Notes under the pieces: generated by a model
Database searches by the model: none
Told to the model about the DNA's origin: nothing
Seen by the model: only the letters and a program-made list of their open reading frames with translations
Source: Flavobacterium tistrianum
GTDB lineage: Bacteria; Bacteroidota; Bacteroidia; Flavobacteriales; Flavobacteriaceae
Reading direction: 5' to 3'
NCBI RefSeq assembly: GCF_003254545.1
Contig: NZ_QJRH01000072.1
Coordinates: forward strand, 432,799 to 496,798
Length of the DNA: 64,000 bases
Shown here: positions 24,457-33,016 of the stretch, piece by piece
How positions within the stretch are numbered: the stretch's first letter is position 1
How the letters are laid out: each line of letters starts with the position of its first letter
Translations under genes and position numbers: made by a program

Positions 24457-26910
24457 TTAAAACTTGTAAGTAAAACTTGCAGCGAAAGTTCTAGGATCTT
24501 TTGGATGTACTGTTGACCATCCGTCATAGATTTCTTTGTTTGTGATATTGTTTAATTTTAGTGTGATTCCAAATCTTTCAGTATTGTAAAATAAAGAAGA
24601 ATTAAGGACAGTGTACTCTGGAATTGTAAATGTTCCTGAAACTTTTCTGTTCATGATTTTGTTATCTCCAACATAATTTCCTCCGAATCCTACACCAAAT
24701 CCTCTTAATAATCCATTAGTGAATTTATAGCTTGCCCATAAGTTTGCCAAGTTATAAGCTCCCGCACTTTCTGGTCTGAATCCTACAAAGTCAGCATCTC
24801 CTTTTGTTAGAGTTGCATCATTATAGCTGTAACCAAGAATAATATTTAAACCGGTAATTGGATTAGCGATAAATTCAGCTTCAAAACCTTTATTGTGTTG
24901 CGCACCATCTTGATAGTTTGTCACGTCAGTTGCATTTGGTCTAACGCTATAAACCATGTTTGAAACTTTAATATCGTAATAGCTTAAAGTAGCGTAAATT
25001 TTATCTTTAAAAATGTTCAATTTTGTACCAAATTCTATTTGGTTGGCATGCTCAGGGTCGAATGTTACAGGAGTTCTAACTGTTCCATTTACGTTTTCTC
25101 CGGGAGCCACATTTGAGAAACCATTCATGTAGTTTGCGAAAATAGATACCTTATCAATGATTGGCTGATAAACCAATCCGAATTTTGGAGATAAAGAAGT
25201 CTGGTTGTAGTTATCATCGTCAGTTGAAACATCTCCGCTATTTATAAAACGATCTGCACGTAAACTTACCATTGCAGAAAGAGCAGGAGTGAAGTTGATT
25301 ACGTCAGAAAAATAGGCGCTGTAAACCTCTTGTTTTGTTTTATTGTTGTTTCTTGGAGCGTTTCCTACAATGGCGTCAGATCCAGCTTTTGTTAAATCTC
25401 CCGTGTCACCATTTGAAGGACCAAAGATTGCATTGAAAGAGGCTAAATCGTCTCCAATATAAACATATCCGTTTCCAAAATAACCTGTCCCGCGATCGAG
25501 AGCAACTCTGTTGTAGTAATCTAAACCAACTACAAGCCTGTTTCTCATATTTCCGATTTTAAAATCGCCAATGAAGTTTTGTTGGATATCAAAAGTAGTG
25601 TTTTTGTTGTCTTGGTAATTGAAAAATCTTGCTAAAACTATACCTTCCTTAATAGAAGAAAACATCTTATTGCTAGTTCCTTCATATAAATAAGCATAAT
25701 TTCCAGTAGACTTAGCATTACTTGTCGAGAAAATAGTCTGAGAAGTCCATTGACTAGAAAGCTTGTAATTCATTTGCGCCTGAATATTGTAAGAAGGCGT
25801 TTTGATTGTTAATTCGTTACTTGTGTAAGAACGATTATTGTCGTATTTTAATTCAGCAATATTGTGAACTCTTAACGGATTCGCTCTATCTAAAAACAAC
25901 ATTGTTGGGTTTGTGGTTTCATTGCTCATGAATTCGGTATTGACTAAGAATGATAATCTGTCATTTACTTCGTACGATAATGATGGAGCAATAAAAAATG
26001 ATTCTACGAATCCAGCATCTTGAAAACTTTCTTGTTTGTTGTATGCTGAGTTTACTCTAAAATTAAGTGTTTTTGCATCGTTAAGAGATGTGTTAAGATC
26101 TACAGTTGCACGGTTTAATCCGTAGCTTCCAGCGGTATAATTTACTTCTCCGCCAAATCCTTTGTACGGTCTTTTTGTTGTAGTATTGATTAATCCTCCG
26201 TATGAAATTAAACTGCTTCCAAATAAAGTTCCAGAAGGGCCTTTAATAATTTCTACTCTGTCAATGTTTGCAGGATCTAAACTACCATTTGTTAAACCTG
26301 GTACACCGTTTACAATAGTTGCTTGAACAGGGAATCCTCTTAAAGAGTAATAACTGGCTCCATCTCCGCCACGACCTGTTGAAGCCCAAAGTTGTGTTAC
26401 GCCAGGAGCATTTTTTAAGGCATCATCAAATGTTGTAACCACTTGTTCTTTTAAAACTGATCCCGTAATTGTAGTATATACTTGTGGATTTTCAAGATTC
26501 TTAAGAGGTAATCTAGAAACTTGTTGATTGTCTTTGCGTACGAAGCTATTTTTACGACCGTTTACAACTACTTCTGTTAATTCTTCTGAATTTGAAGTAA
26601 GATTGAAGTTTTCAGTTAATTCTTGTCCTTCTGTAATGGTAATCTTTTTTTCTGATGAGTTATAACCAACAGCTGAAACTTTTAGGAGATAAGTTCCTGA
26701 TTTAACATTTTTTATTTTGTAATTACCCTCTTCATCGGTAGTTGTTCCAAATCTTGTACCTTTTAAAGCCAGAGAAATTCCCTCAGGAGATTCATTATTA
26801 TTTAAAGATATTTTTCCTTTTATAGTAGCTTTTTCTTGTGCGATGATCGTATTTCCGATCAACAGGAAAAAACAAAATGTTAAAACAGAAATCGTAAATT
26901 TTAATTTCAT
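24457..26910 (-). CDS. TonB-dependent siderophore receptor with N-terminal carboxypeptidase-like domain
   Basis: An 817-residue outer-membrane receptor. Signal peptide at 1-24 (ending IIAQ), a carboxypeptidase-regulatory-like beta-sandwich (about 27-115), a TonB-box-like EVVVNG near 114, the plug domain (about 140-245, with RVEIIKGPSGTLFG), then a 22-stranded barrel ending in the aromatic FTYKF. The plug and barrel resemble ferrichrome-type (FhuA-like) siderophore receptors, but the ligand cannot be read from sequence. Its neighbours, PepSY proteins and two DUF membrane proteins, support ferric-siderophore uptake. A promoter and an ATTTATT-type palindrome lie upstream. Confidence 0.92.
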   Translation of the reverse strand: MKLKFTISVLTFCFFLLIGNTIIAQEKATIKGKISLNNNESPEGISLALKGTRFGTTTDEEGNYKIKNVKSGTYLLKVSAVGYNSSEKKITITEGQELTENFNLTSNSEELTEVVVNGRKNSFVRKDNQQVSRLPLKNLENPQVYTTITGSVLKEQVVTTFDDALKNAPGVTQLWASTGRGGDGASYYSLRGFPVQATIVNGVPGLTNGSLDPANIDRVEIIKGPSGTLFGSSLISYGGLINTTTKRPYKGFGGEVNYTAGSYGLNRATVDLNTSLNDAKTLNFRVNSAYNKQESFQDAGFVESFFIAPSLSYEVNDRLSFLVNTEFMSNETTNPTMLFLDRANPLRVHNIAELKYDNNRSYTSNELTIKTPSYNIQAQMNYKLSSQWTSQTIFSTSNAKSTGNYAYLYEGTSNKMFSSIKEGIVLARFFNYQDNKNTTFDIQQNFIGDFKIGNMRNRLVVGLDYYNRVALDRGTGYFGNGYVYIGDDLASFNAIFGPSNGDTGDLTKAGSDAIVGNAPRNNNKTKQEVYSAYFSDVINFTPALSAMVSLRADRFINSGDVSTDDDNYNQTSLSPKFGLVYQPIIDKVSIFANYMNGFSNVAPGENVNGTVRTPVTFDPEHANQIEFGTKLNIFKDKIYATLSYYDIKVSNMVYSVRPNATDVTNYQDGAQHNKGFEAEFIANPITGLNIILGYSYNDATLTKGDADFVGFRPESAGAYNLANLWASYKFTNGLLRGFGVGFGGNYVGDNKIMNRKVSGTFTIPEYTVLNSSLFYNTERFGITLKLNNITNKEIYDGWSTVHPKDPRTFAASFTYKF

Positions 26911-26937
26911 TTTTATTTAGAATTAATTTTGATAGTG

Positions 26938-26968
26938 CAAATTTAATTGCTGGATGGCAATCAAACAA
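26938..26968 (-). promoter_or_regulatory. Promoter of the TonB receptor gene
   Basis: The minus strand has TTG (26968-26966), 20 bases, then TAAATTTG (26945-26938), a full Bacteroidetes promoter match. The leader would be about 20 bases. Confidence 0.62.
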
Positions 26969-26977
26969 GTTGTTTTT

Positions 26978-26994
26978 ATTTATTCTAAATAAAT
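26978..26994. promoter_or_regulatory. Candidate iron-regulator box upstream of the TonB receptor gene
   Basis: ATTTATT-CTA-AATAAAT is a perfect 7-3-7 palindrome about 10 bp upstream of the -33 element. The related sequence TTATTTAGAAT appears in opposite orientation at 26913-26923 in the leader. A Fur-type or similar regulator is plausible for a siderophore receptor. The site is inferred, and AT-rich palindromes can arise by chance. Confidence 0.4.
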
Positions 26995-27069
26995 TATTTT
27001 TTAAAGGTTAAAATTTTCATTAATGTAAAAAATTAACATCTTAAGTCAATCTTAAGCTAATTTTAAGCA

Positions 27070-27100
27070 AAAAAAAGCCTGTTCTCATGAAAGAACAGGC
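27070..27100 (-). terminator. Terminator of the odhA-odhB genes
   Basis: GCCTGTTCT (27077-27085) pairs perfectly with AGAACAGGC (27092-27100) across a 6-nt loop, followed by eight U on the minus strand. It lies 29 bases past the odhB stop. Confidence 0.88.
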
Positions 27101-27128
27101 CTTTATATTGTCGAAAATTACTTAAAAA

Positions 27129-28382
27129 TTACAACTCTAAAGCACGTTTAGCATCGCCATTCATTAATAATTCTAATGGATTTTCTAAAGCTTCTTTTAC
27201 AGCAACTAAGAAACCAACAGACTCACGTCCGTCGATAATTCTGTGATCGTAAGAAAGAGCCACATACATCATTGGGTGAATTTCAACTTTTCCGTTTACA
27301 GCAATCGGACGCTCAATAATATTGTGCATTCCTAAGATTCCTGATTGTGGAGGGTTGATGATTGGAGTTGATAACATACTTCCGAAAACACCACCGTTTG
27401 TGATTGTAAAAGTTCCTCCAGTCATATCGTCAACTGTAATTTGACCATCACGAGCTCTTAAAGCCAATCTTTTGATTTCAGCTTCAATTCCGCGGAAAGT
27501 TAAGTTTTCAGCATTACGAACAACAGGAACCATTAAACCTTTTGGTCCAGAAACAGCGATAGAGATATCACAGAAATCGTATCCTACTTTGTAATCTCCA
27601 TCGATCATAGAGTTTACATCTGGATATAATTGAAGTGCTCTTGTAACTGCTTTTGTAAAGAATGACATGAAACCTAAACCTAAACCACCGTGTTTAGCTT
27701 TGAAAGCATCTTTGTATTCATTACGGATATTGTTGATTGGAGTCATGTTTACTTCGTTGAAAGTAGTAAGCATAGCTGTTTCATTTTTAGCTGAAACTAG
27801 TCTTTCTGCTACTTTACGACGTAACATAGATAATTTTGTACGTTCAGTTCCACGGTTTCCTCCAGTTGGGGTTCCCATTGAAGCTACAGCTGTTGCATTT
27901 ACTGCATCGTCTTTAGTAATTCTGCCACCTTTACCAGTTCCTGTTACAGAAGCTGGAGCAATATTTTTCTCGTCTAAAATTTTTCTTGCTGCTGGAGATG
28001 GAGTTCCTGCAGCATAACTTGTTGCTGCTGGAGCTTGTACTGGTTCTGCTTTTGGAGCTTCAGCCTTTGGAGCCTCTGCTTTTGGTGCTTCCGCTTTTGG
28101 CGCTTCTGCTGCTGGAGCTGCAGATCCACTTCCTGCTGGTTTAGCAGCATCTGTATCAATTAAACAAACTACAGCACCTACTGCAACTGTATCACCTTCT
28201 TCAGCTTTTAGTGTAATTACACCGCTCATTTCAGCAGGCAATTCAAGAGTAGCTTTATCTGAATCAACTTCAGCAATAGCCTGATCTTTCTCTACATAAT
28301 CTCCGTCTTTTACTAACCAAGTTGCAATTTCAACTTCTTTTATTGATTCCCCTGGTGATGGGACTTTCATTTCTAAAATCAT
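27129..28382 (-). CDS. odhB: Dihydrolipoyllysine-residue succinyltransferase (2-oxoglutarate dehydrogenase E2)
   Basis: E2 core of the 2-oxoglutarate dehydrogenase complex, about 417 residues. It has an N-terminal lipoyl domain with the lipoylated lysine in EVDSDKATLELP (about 42), a flexible linker made of repeated EAPKA units (about 95-118), a peripheral subunit-binding domain (SPAARKILDEKNI, about 128) and a catalytic acyltransferase domain ending near the active-site SYDHRIIDGRESVGF (about 383). The frame extends to 28421, but the extra codons come from an intergenic GTTTCA repeat, so the ATG at 28382 (MILEMKVPSPG) is the real start. Confidence 0.95.
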   Translation of the reverse strand: MILEMKVPSPGESIKEVEIATWLVKDGDYVEKDQAIAEVDSDKATLELPAEMSGVITLKAEEGDTVAVGAVVCLIDTDAAKPAGSGSAAPAAEAPKAEAPKAEAPKAEAPKAEPVQAPAATSYAAGTPSPAARKILDEKNIAPASVTGTGKGGRITKDDAVNATAVASMGTPTGGNRGTERTKLSMLRRKVAERLVSAKNETAMLTTFNEVNMTPINNIRNEYKDAFKAKHGGLGLGFMSFFTKAVTRALQLYPDVNSMIDGDYKVGYDFCDISIAVSGPKGLMVPVVRNAENLTFRGIEAEIKRLALRARDGQITVDDMTGGTFTITNGGVFGSMLSTPIINPPQSGILGMHNIIERPIAVNGKVEIHPMMYVALSYDHRIIDGRESVGFLVAVKEALENPLELLMNGDAKRALEL

Positions 28383-28407
28383 CTTGTTTTTGTTTAAGGT
28401 TTTTATC

Positions 28408-28466
28408 GTTTCATGTTTCATGTTTCAGGTTGTTAGACTTGAAACTTGGAACATGAAACTTGAAAC
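28408..28466. repeat. GTTTCATGTTTCA inverted repeat in the odhA-odhB spacer
   Basis: GTTTCATGTTTCATGTTTCA (28408-28427) and TGGAACATGAAACTTGAAAC (28447-28466) are inverted arms with two mismatches over 20 bases. GTTTCA units of the same kind occur in the nuoG-nuoF spacer. The left arm falsely lengthens the odhB reading frame. Confidence 0.78.
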
Positions 28467-28480
28467 AATTATTTTTTTAA

Positions 28481-31258
28481 TTATCTAAATAAATTTTTAT
28501 CGAATACCATTCTAATTGCATCTGCATGACGACGTTTAGCACGTGTATAACTTCCTGATGCAGGAGCAGAATATGCTTTTAATGAAGCCAATCTCCATTT
28601 TACAAGATCAAAGTTCATTAACATATAGCTGTAAGCTCCCATGTTTTTAGGTTCTTCTTGAGCCCAAACGTAATCATCTGCATTTGGATATTTTGCAATG
28701 ATCTCTTTAATCTGCTCAACTGGGAAAGGGAATAATTGCTCGATACGAACAACAGCAACGTCTTTTCTTCCGTTGTTTTCTCTTTCTGCAGTAATGTCAT
28801 AATAGAATTTACCAGTAACGAAAACTAATGTTTTAACATCTTTTTTGTTTACTGTAGTATCATCAATTGTTTCTTGGAAACTTCCGTTTACTAAATCTTC
28901 TACTGGAGATACACATCTTGGATCACGAAGTAAACTTTTTGGTGTAAATACTACAAGCGGTTTACGGAAATTCGTTTTCAATTGTCTTCTTAATAAGTGG
29001 AAGAAGTTAGCAGGAGTTGTACAATCAGCAACATACATATTATGTCTTGCGCAAAGCTGTAAGTAACGCTCCATTCTTGCAGAAGAGTGCTCAGCACCTT
29101 GTCCTTCATATCCGTGAGGCAATAAAAGAACGATACCGTTTTGGTTGTTCCATTTGTCTTCACCGCAAGAAATGTATTGGTCAATCATAATTTGAGCTCC
29201 ATTAGAGAAATCTCCAAATTGTGCTTCCCAGATTGTTAAAGCTTTTGGACTTGCTAATGCATATCCGTAATCAAAACCTAAAACTCCGTACTCAGATAAG
29301 TGAGAGTTGTAAACATTAAAGTTTCCTTTTTTGTCTTCAAGGCTATTAATCAAGATTACTTCTTCTTCAGAATCTTCAACCTTAACTACAGCGTGACGAT
29401 GAGAGAAAGTTCCTCTTTCTACGTCTTGTCCAGAAATACGAACATCAAAACCTTCTTGTAATAAAGATCCGTATGCTAAATGTTCTGCCATTCCCCAATC
29501 TAAAAGATTAGTTTCGAAGAACATTGTTTTTCTGTCGTTGATTAATTTTTGAATTTTACTGATGAATTTTTTGTCTTCAGGCAAATTAGAAATCGCATTT
29601 GCAATTTGAGTTAATTTTTCTTTTGGATAAGAAGTATCAACTTTTTGAAGCATTTGCGTATCTGTAACCTGAACAAAACCTTCCCATTCGTTTTTCATGA
29701 ATGGAGTAATGATAGTCAAATCTTTTTTACGAGAAGCTTCTAAGTTCTCCTCCAATTGAGATTTGTATTGTTTTTCTAAAGCATTCACATAAGAAGCATC
29801 GATTACACCATCAGAAAGTAATTTCTCTGCGTAGATGTCTCTTGGGTTTTTATGTTTAGCAATGATTTTATATAAAACAGGCTGAGTAAAACGTGGCTCA
29901 TCACCTTCGTTGTGTCCGTATTTTCTATATCCTAATAAATCGATAAATACGTCACGTCCAAACTGCATTCTGTAGTCTAATGCAAAAGATACAGCGTGAA
30001 CAACAGCTTCAGCATCATCAGCATTTACGTGTAATACTGGAGAAAGCGTTACTTTGGCCACGTCTGTACAGTAAGTAGAAGAACGAGCGTCTAAGTAGTT
30101 AGTTGTAAATCCAACCTGATTGTTGATCACGATATGAATTGTACCGCCAGTTTTGTATCCGTCCAATAAAGACATCTGAATGATTTCATACAAAATACCT
30201 TGACCAGCGATAGCAGCATCGCCGTGAACAGCGATTGGCAATACTTTTGAAATATTTTCTGGGAAATGTCTTTCTTGTTTTGCTCTTGTAATACCTTCAA
30301 TAACAGCTCCAACAGTCTCTAAGTGAGAAGGGTTTGGTGCTAAATTGATGTTGATGCTTTTTCCAGATCTTGTTTTTCTGTCGGCAGTAAGACCTAAGTG
30401 GTATTTTACGTCACCATCAAAATATTCTTGATCGTAATCTTTTCCATCAAACTCACCAAAGATATCTTGAGTTGATTTTCCGAAGATGTTTGCCAAAACG
30501 TTCAAACGACCACGGTGAGCCATTCCCATTACGAATTGTTCAACACCTTTTTCAGCAGCTTGCTCGATTAAAGCGTCAAGAGCTGGGATGATAGATTCTC
30601 CACCTTCTAATGAGAAACGTTTTTGTCCAACATATTTAGTATGAAGGAAATTCTCAAAAGAAACAGCTTCGTTTAATTTATTTAAGATTGTTTTCTTTTC
30701 GTCAGAAGAGAAGTTTGGCTGATTTGTATTTACAGCTAATTTGTCCTGAATCCATTTTACCACATTAGGATTTCTAATGTACATATACTCAATACCGATA
30801 TGCTGGCAGTAAATAGCTTTTAGACGATTTACGATATCTTGCAATGAAGAAGGCGCCATTCCGATTGTTTGAGCGGCATCAAAAACAGTTGAAAGATCTG
30901 CTGTAGATAATCCGAAGTTTTCAATATCCAAAGTTGGAGATGAAGTTCTACGGTCACGAACAGGATTTGTTTTCGTGAATAAATGCCCGCGCGTACGGTA
31001 TCCGTCAATTAATTTAAGAACATTAAATTCTTTCTTTAGTTTTTCAGAAATCTGACTATAATCTGTGTTATCGCTAGTCACGTACTCAACGATTGTTTGC
31101 ACCGGATTTTCGTCATTATAAGTCGTTTGTCCAAAGTCAAAACCTTGAAAGAAACTTCTCCAGCTAGGCTCAACGCTGTCTGGGTTAACTAAATATTGAT
31201 CGTATAATTGTGCAAAAAACTCAGTATGCGCTGCGTTTAAAAATGAAAACCTATCCAT
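28481..31258 (-). CDS. odhA: 2-oxoglutarate dehydrogenase E1 component
   Basis: Thiamine-diphosphate-dependent decarboxylase that starts the 2-oxoglutarate dehydrogenase reaction of the TCA cycle, about 925 residues. The N-terminal E2-interacting segment (DRFSFLNAAHTEFFAQLYDQY) is followed by the core, with GMAHRGRLNVLANIFGK (about 240), HGDAAIAGQGILYEI (about 345), the Mg/ThDP region and the C-terminal transketolase-like domain (LLPHGYEGQGAEHSSARMER). The frame opens 13 codons upstream, but the ATG at 31258 matches the family and follows a -7 element. It forms a two-gene operon with odhB. Confidence 0.95.
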   Translation of the reverse strand: MDRFSFLNAAHTEFFAQLYDQYLVNPDSVEPSWRSFFQGFDFGQTTYNDENPVQTIVEYVTSDNTDYSQISEKLKKEFNVLKLIDGYRTRGHLFTKTNPVRDRRTSSPTLDIENFGLSTADLSTVFDAAQTIGMAPSSLQDIVNRLKAIYCQHIGIEYMYIRNPNVVKWIQDKLAVNTNQPNFSSDEKKTILNKLNEAVSFENFLHTKYVGQKRFSLEGGESIIPALDALIEQAAEKGVEQFVMGMAHRGRLNVLANIFGKSTQDIFGEFDGKDYDQEYFDGDVKYHLGLTADRKTRSGKSININLAPNPSHLETVGAVIEGITRAKQERHFPENISKVLPIAVHGDAAIAGQGILYEIIQMSLLDGYKTGGTIHIVINNQVGFTTNYLDARSSTYCTDVAKVTLSPVLHVNADDAEAVVHAVSFALDYRMQFGRDVFIDLLGYRKYGHNEGDEPRFTQPVLYKIIAKHKNPRDIYAEKLLSDGVIDASYVNALEKQYKSQLEENLEASRKKDLTIITPFMKNEWEGFVQVTDTQMLQKVDTSYPKEKLTQIANAISNLPEDKKFISKIQKLINDRKTMFFETNLLDWGMAEHLAYGSLLQEGFDVRISGQDVERGTFSHRHAVVKVEDSEEEVILINSLEDKKGNFNVYNSHLSEYGVLGFDYGYALASPKALTIWEAQFGDFSNGAQIMIDQYISCGEDKWNNQNGIVLLLPHGYEGQGAEHSSARMERYLQLCARHNMYVADCTTPANFFHLLRRQLKTNFRKPLVVFTPKSLLRDPRCVSPVEDLVNGSFQETIDDTTVNKKDVKTLVFVTGKFYYDITAERENNGRKDVAVVRIEQLFPFPVEQIKEIIAKYPNADDYVWAQEEPKNMGAYSYMLMNFDLVKWRLASLKAYSAPASGSYTRAKRRHADAIRMVFDKNLFR

Positions 31259-31294
31259 AATATGAGTGAATATACTTTTTGTTATATAGAAAGG

Positions 31295-31302
31295 CAAAAG
31301 TA
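31295..31302 (-). promoter_or_regulatory. -7 element of the odhA promoter
   Basis: The minus strand reads TACTTTTG, a TAnnTTTG match 37 bases before the odhA ATG. The -33 is poor. The divergent gene at 31375 lies beyond, and a TACGTA-containing dyad (around 31331-31350) sits between them. Confidence 0.42.
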
Positions 31303-31374
31303 CAACAATCGCATTTATTTAAATCTTTTTTTTACGTACTTTTACGTAAAAATTTGTTAAAATAAACGTTAACT

Positions 31375-31941
31375 ATGAATAAAATTCAATTTTCAATCGA
31401 TTTCAGATATTTTTTTGTGATTTTGGCGGTCTTGTTTTCAAGTTATAGTATTGCGCAACAAAAATATGTCATAGACAACAGTAACCATTTTTGGGAAAAA
31501 GTTCAATTTGGAGGCGGTTTAGGTCTCGGTTTTGGTTCAGGGTACACCAATATTTCTGTAATGCCAAGCGCCATTTATAATGTTAACGAAATTGTAGCAG
31601 TTGGAGCAGGTCTTCAATTTGGCTATTTATATCAAAAAAATTATTACGAATCTTTCGTTTGGGGAGGGAGCCTTATAGGTTTAGTAAATCCAATCCCCGA
31701 AATCCAATTGTCAGCTGAATTAGAGCAAGTAAGAGTCGATAGCCAATATGAAGCAGGATATGATATTTATGGTCGTTATTATCCTTCCTATTCAGATAGT
31801 TATTGGAATACTGCACTATATCTCGGAGCAGGTTATAGAACAGGAAATGTGACTATTGGAGCGCGTTACGATGTTTTGTATGATCCTAATAAAAGTCTTT
31901 ACGGCTCTGGATTTATGCCTTTTGTGAGAGTTTATTTCTAA
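31375..31941 (+). CDS. Exported beta-barrel-like protein, conserved in flavobacteria, function unknown
   Basis: A 188-residue protein with a signal peptide (cleavage near SIAQ, residue 28) and alternating Gly/aromatic beta-strand patterns (VQFGGGLGLGFGSGYTNIS, LYLGAGYRTGNVTIGARY) ending in an aromatic residue (FVRVYF), as in small outer-membrane beta-barrels. I see no enzymatic motif. It is divergent from odhA, so any annotation as an oxoglutarate enzyme would reflect neighbourhood only. Confidence 0.75.
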   Translation: MNKIQFSIDFRYFFVILAVLFSSYSIAQQKYVIDNSNHFWEKVQFGGGLGLGFGSGYTNISVMPSAIYNVNEIVAVGAGLQFGYLYQKNYYESFVWGGSLIGLVNPIPEIQLSAELEQVRVDSQYEAGYDIYGRYYPSYSDSYWNTALYLGAGYRTGNVTIGARYDVLYDPNKSLYGSGFMPFVRVYF

Positions 31942-31953
31942 GTTGCTAAGGTT

Positions 31954-31979
31954 CTGAGATGCAAAGATTCTAAGGTTTT
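31954..31979 (+). repeat. Left arm of an inverted repeat flanking the lipoprotein gene
   Basis: A 26-bp arm starting CTGAGATGCAAAG and ending CTAAGGTTTT. Its reverse complement occurs with two mismatches at 32549-32574, on the other side of the lipoprotein gene. Confidence 0.85.
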
Positions 31980-31991
31980 AAAAACGAAAAT

Positions 31992-32558
31992 TTGAAGAAA
32001 TTTATTTTTATAATTACGGCAATTGTACTTTTAAGCTGTAACAATTCTAAAAAAGCGGATATTAATAAAGAGAAGGTTGTAAAGAAAGAATTACGACCTT
32101 TTTTTGATTCGGATAAAATTGATCATTATTTTGTGAACTATACTCTTGATAGTATAATTATTTCTGGAGGAGAAAGTAAAAAATCAAAAAAAGAGAAGGA
32201 GTTTGAAGGTTTATTTATGGGATATTTTCCTGACAGTATTCCTAAAAAGAATTTTGAAGAAATTTTGTTAAGTCATAATTATAAGAAATCCAATCTTACA
32301 ATTAAACAGCAAAAGGAAATTGAAAATGTATTCAGCGAAAAAGATTCTCTGCAGATGAGTGCATATGCATGTGTTCCTGAATATCGCGATATCTTTATTT
32401 TTAAAAAGAAAGAAAAAACGATTGGAATAGCAAAGATTTGTTTTAAATGTGGTCGTTTTCAAATTATTGGAAGTAAAATTGACACACAGTATTTTGGGCT
32501 TTTTGAAGAATTAGAAAAATTGCACAATATTGTTCGTCCCAATGAGAAAAAACCTTAG
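31992..32558 (+). CDS. Hypothetical lipoprotein with TTG start
   Basis: A 188-residue protein whose signal peptide ends in the lipobox LLSC (Cys about 16), so it should be a lipid-anchored envelope protein. The only start that gives the full signal peptide is TTG at 31992. The mature part is Lys/Glu-rich with no recognisable motif. The cysteines in SAYACVPEYRD and KICFKCGRF could bind metal or form a disulfide. The stop codon lies within the right repeat arm, and the gene is enclosed by the inverted repeat, which suggests past insertion as a unit. I do not recognise a family. Confidence 0.7.
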   Translation: MKKFIFIITAIVLLSCNNSKKADINKEKVVKKELRPFFDSDKIDHYFVNYTLDSIIISGGESKKSKKEKEFEGLFMGYFPDSIPKKNFEEILLSHNYKKSNLTIKQQKEIENVFSEKDSLQMSAYACVPEYRDIFIFKKKEKTIGIAKICFKCGRFQIIGSKIDTQYFGLFEELEKLHNIVRPNEKKP

Positions 32559-32574
32559 AACCTTAGCATCTCAG
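32549..32574 (-). repeat. Right arm of the inverted repeat flanking the lipoprotein gene
   Basis: The reverse complement of 31954-31979 with two mismatches in 26 bases. It overlaps the last codons and stop (TAG at 32556-32558) of the lipoprotein gene and continues as a similar AGCACCTCAG tail. Confidence 0.85.
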
Positions 32575-32586
32575 CACCTCAGCCCC

Positions 32587-32940
32587 TTATTTATAATAGT
32601 TGCGAAACCAAACCTTCTGCCATTCTCTTTTTAAAATTAAGAAAGCAACTTGTTCAGCTAGAATGACTAAATCAGAACCATCTAGTTGTTTGATTTCATT
32701 TTCGGGAACGTCAATAATGTAAAGTAGGTTTAAATATTCAGCAAATTTGTACTGAATCATTCGGTAGATTTTTTCGTGAAGCTGAATTTTCAATTCGTCT
32801 GGCGAGATGCTTAACGGAAAATCAATTCCTTCATTCGCCAGATTAAAATCTTTATTAAGCTGTTCAATAAGATTCAGATATAAAGTTTCTGCTTGTGCTT
32901 GCGCTAATAATGATTCGGTATTTGCTGGTGCTACAAACAT
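32587..32940 (-). CDS. Conserved hypothetical protein, 117 residues
   Basis: A soluble, mostly helical, acidic protein without signal peptide (MFVAPANTESLLAQAQAETL...). I recognise no domain. It precedes the convergent lipoprotein gene and lies downstream of the polyprenyl synthase gene on the same strand, with a 76-bp spacer that contains TTTTAGATT repeat units, so the two may be co-transcribed. Confidence 0.6.
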   Translation of the reverse strand: MFVAPANTESLLAQAQAETLYLNLIEQLNKDFNLANEGIDFPLSISPDELKIQLHEKIYRMIQYKFAEYLNLLYIIDVPENEIKQLDGSDLVILAEQVAFLILKREWQKVWFRNYYK

Positions 32941-33016
32941 ATGATTTTAGATTTTAGATTGCTGATTTATGATTGTAGAATTTGTTGTTGAAATTGATTT
33001 TTGAAATTGCTATTTT

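Noticed and set aside
27974..28159. Gln-rich minus-strand 61-codon frame
   Set aside because: It is a shifted frame of the repetitive odhB linker and results from the 15-bp tandem repeat.
31331..31350. TACGTA-containing dyad between odhA and the beta-barrel gene as an operator
   Set aside because: It is short, AT-rich and single, with no matching second site or regulator, so I kept it only as a note in the odhA promoter entry.
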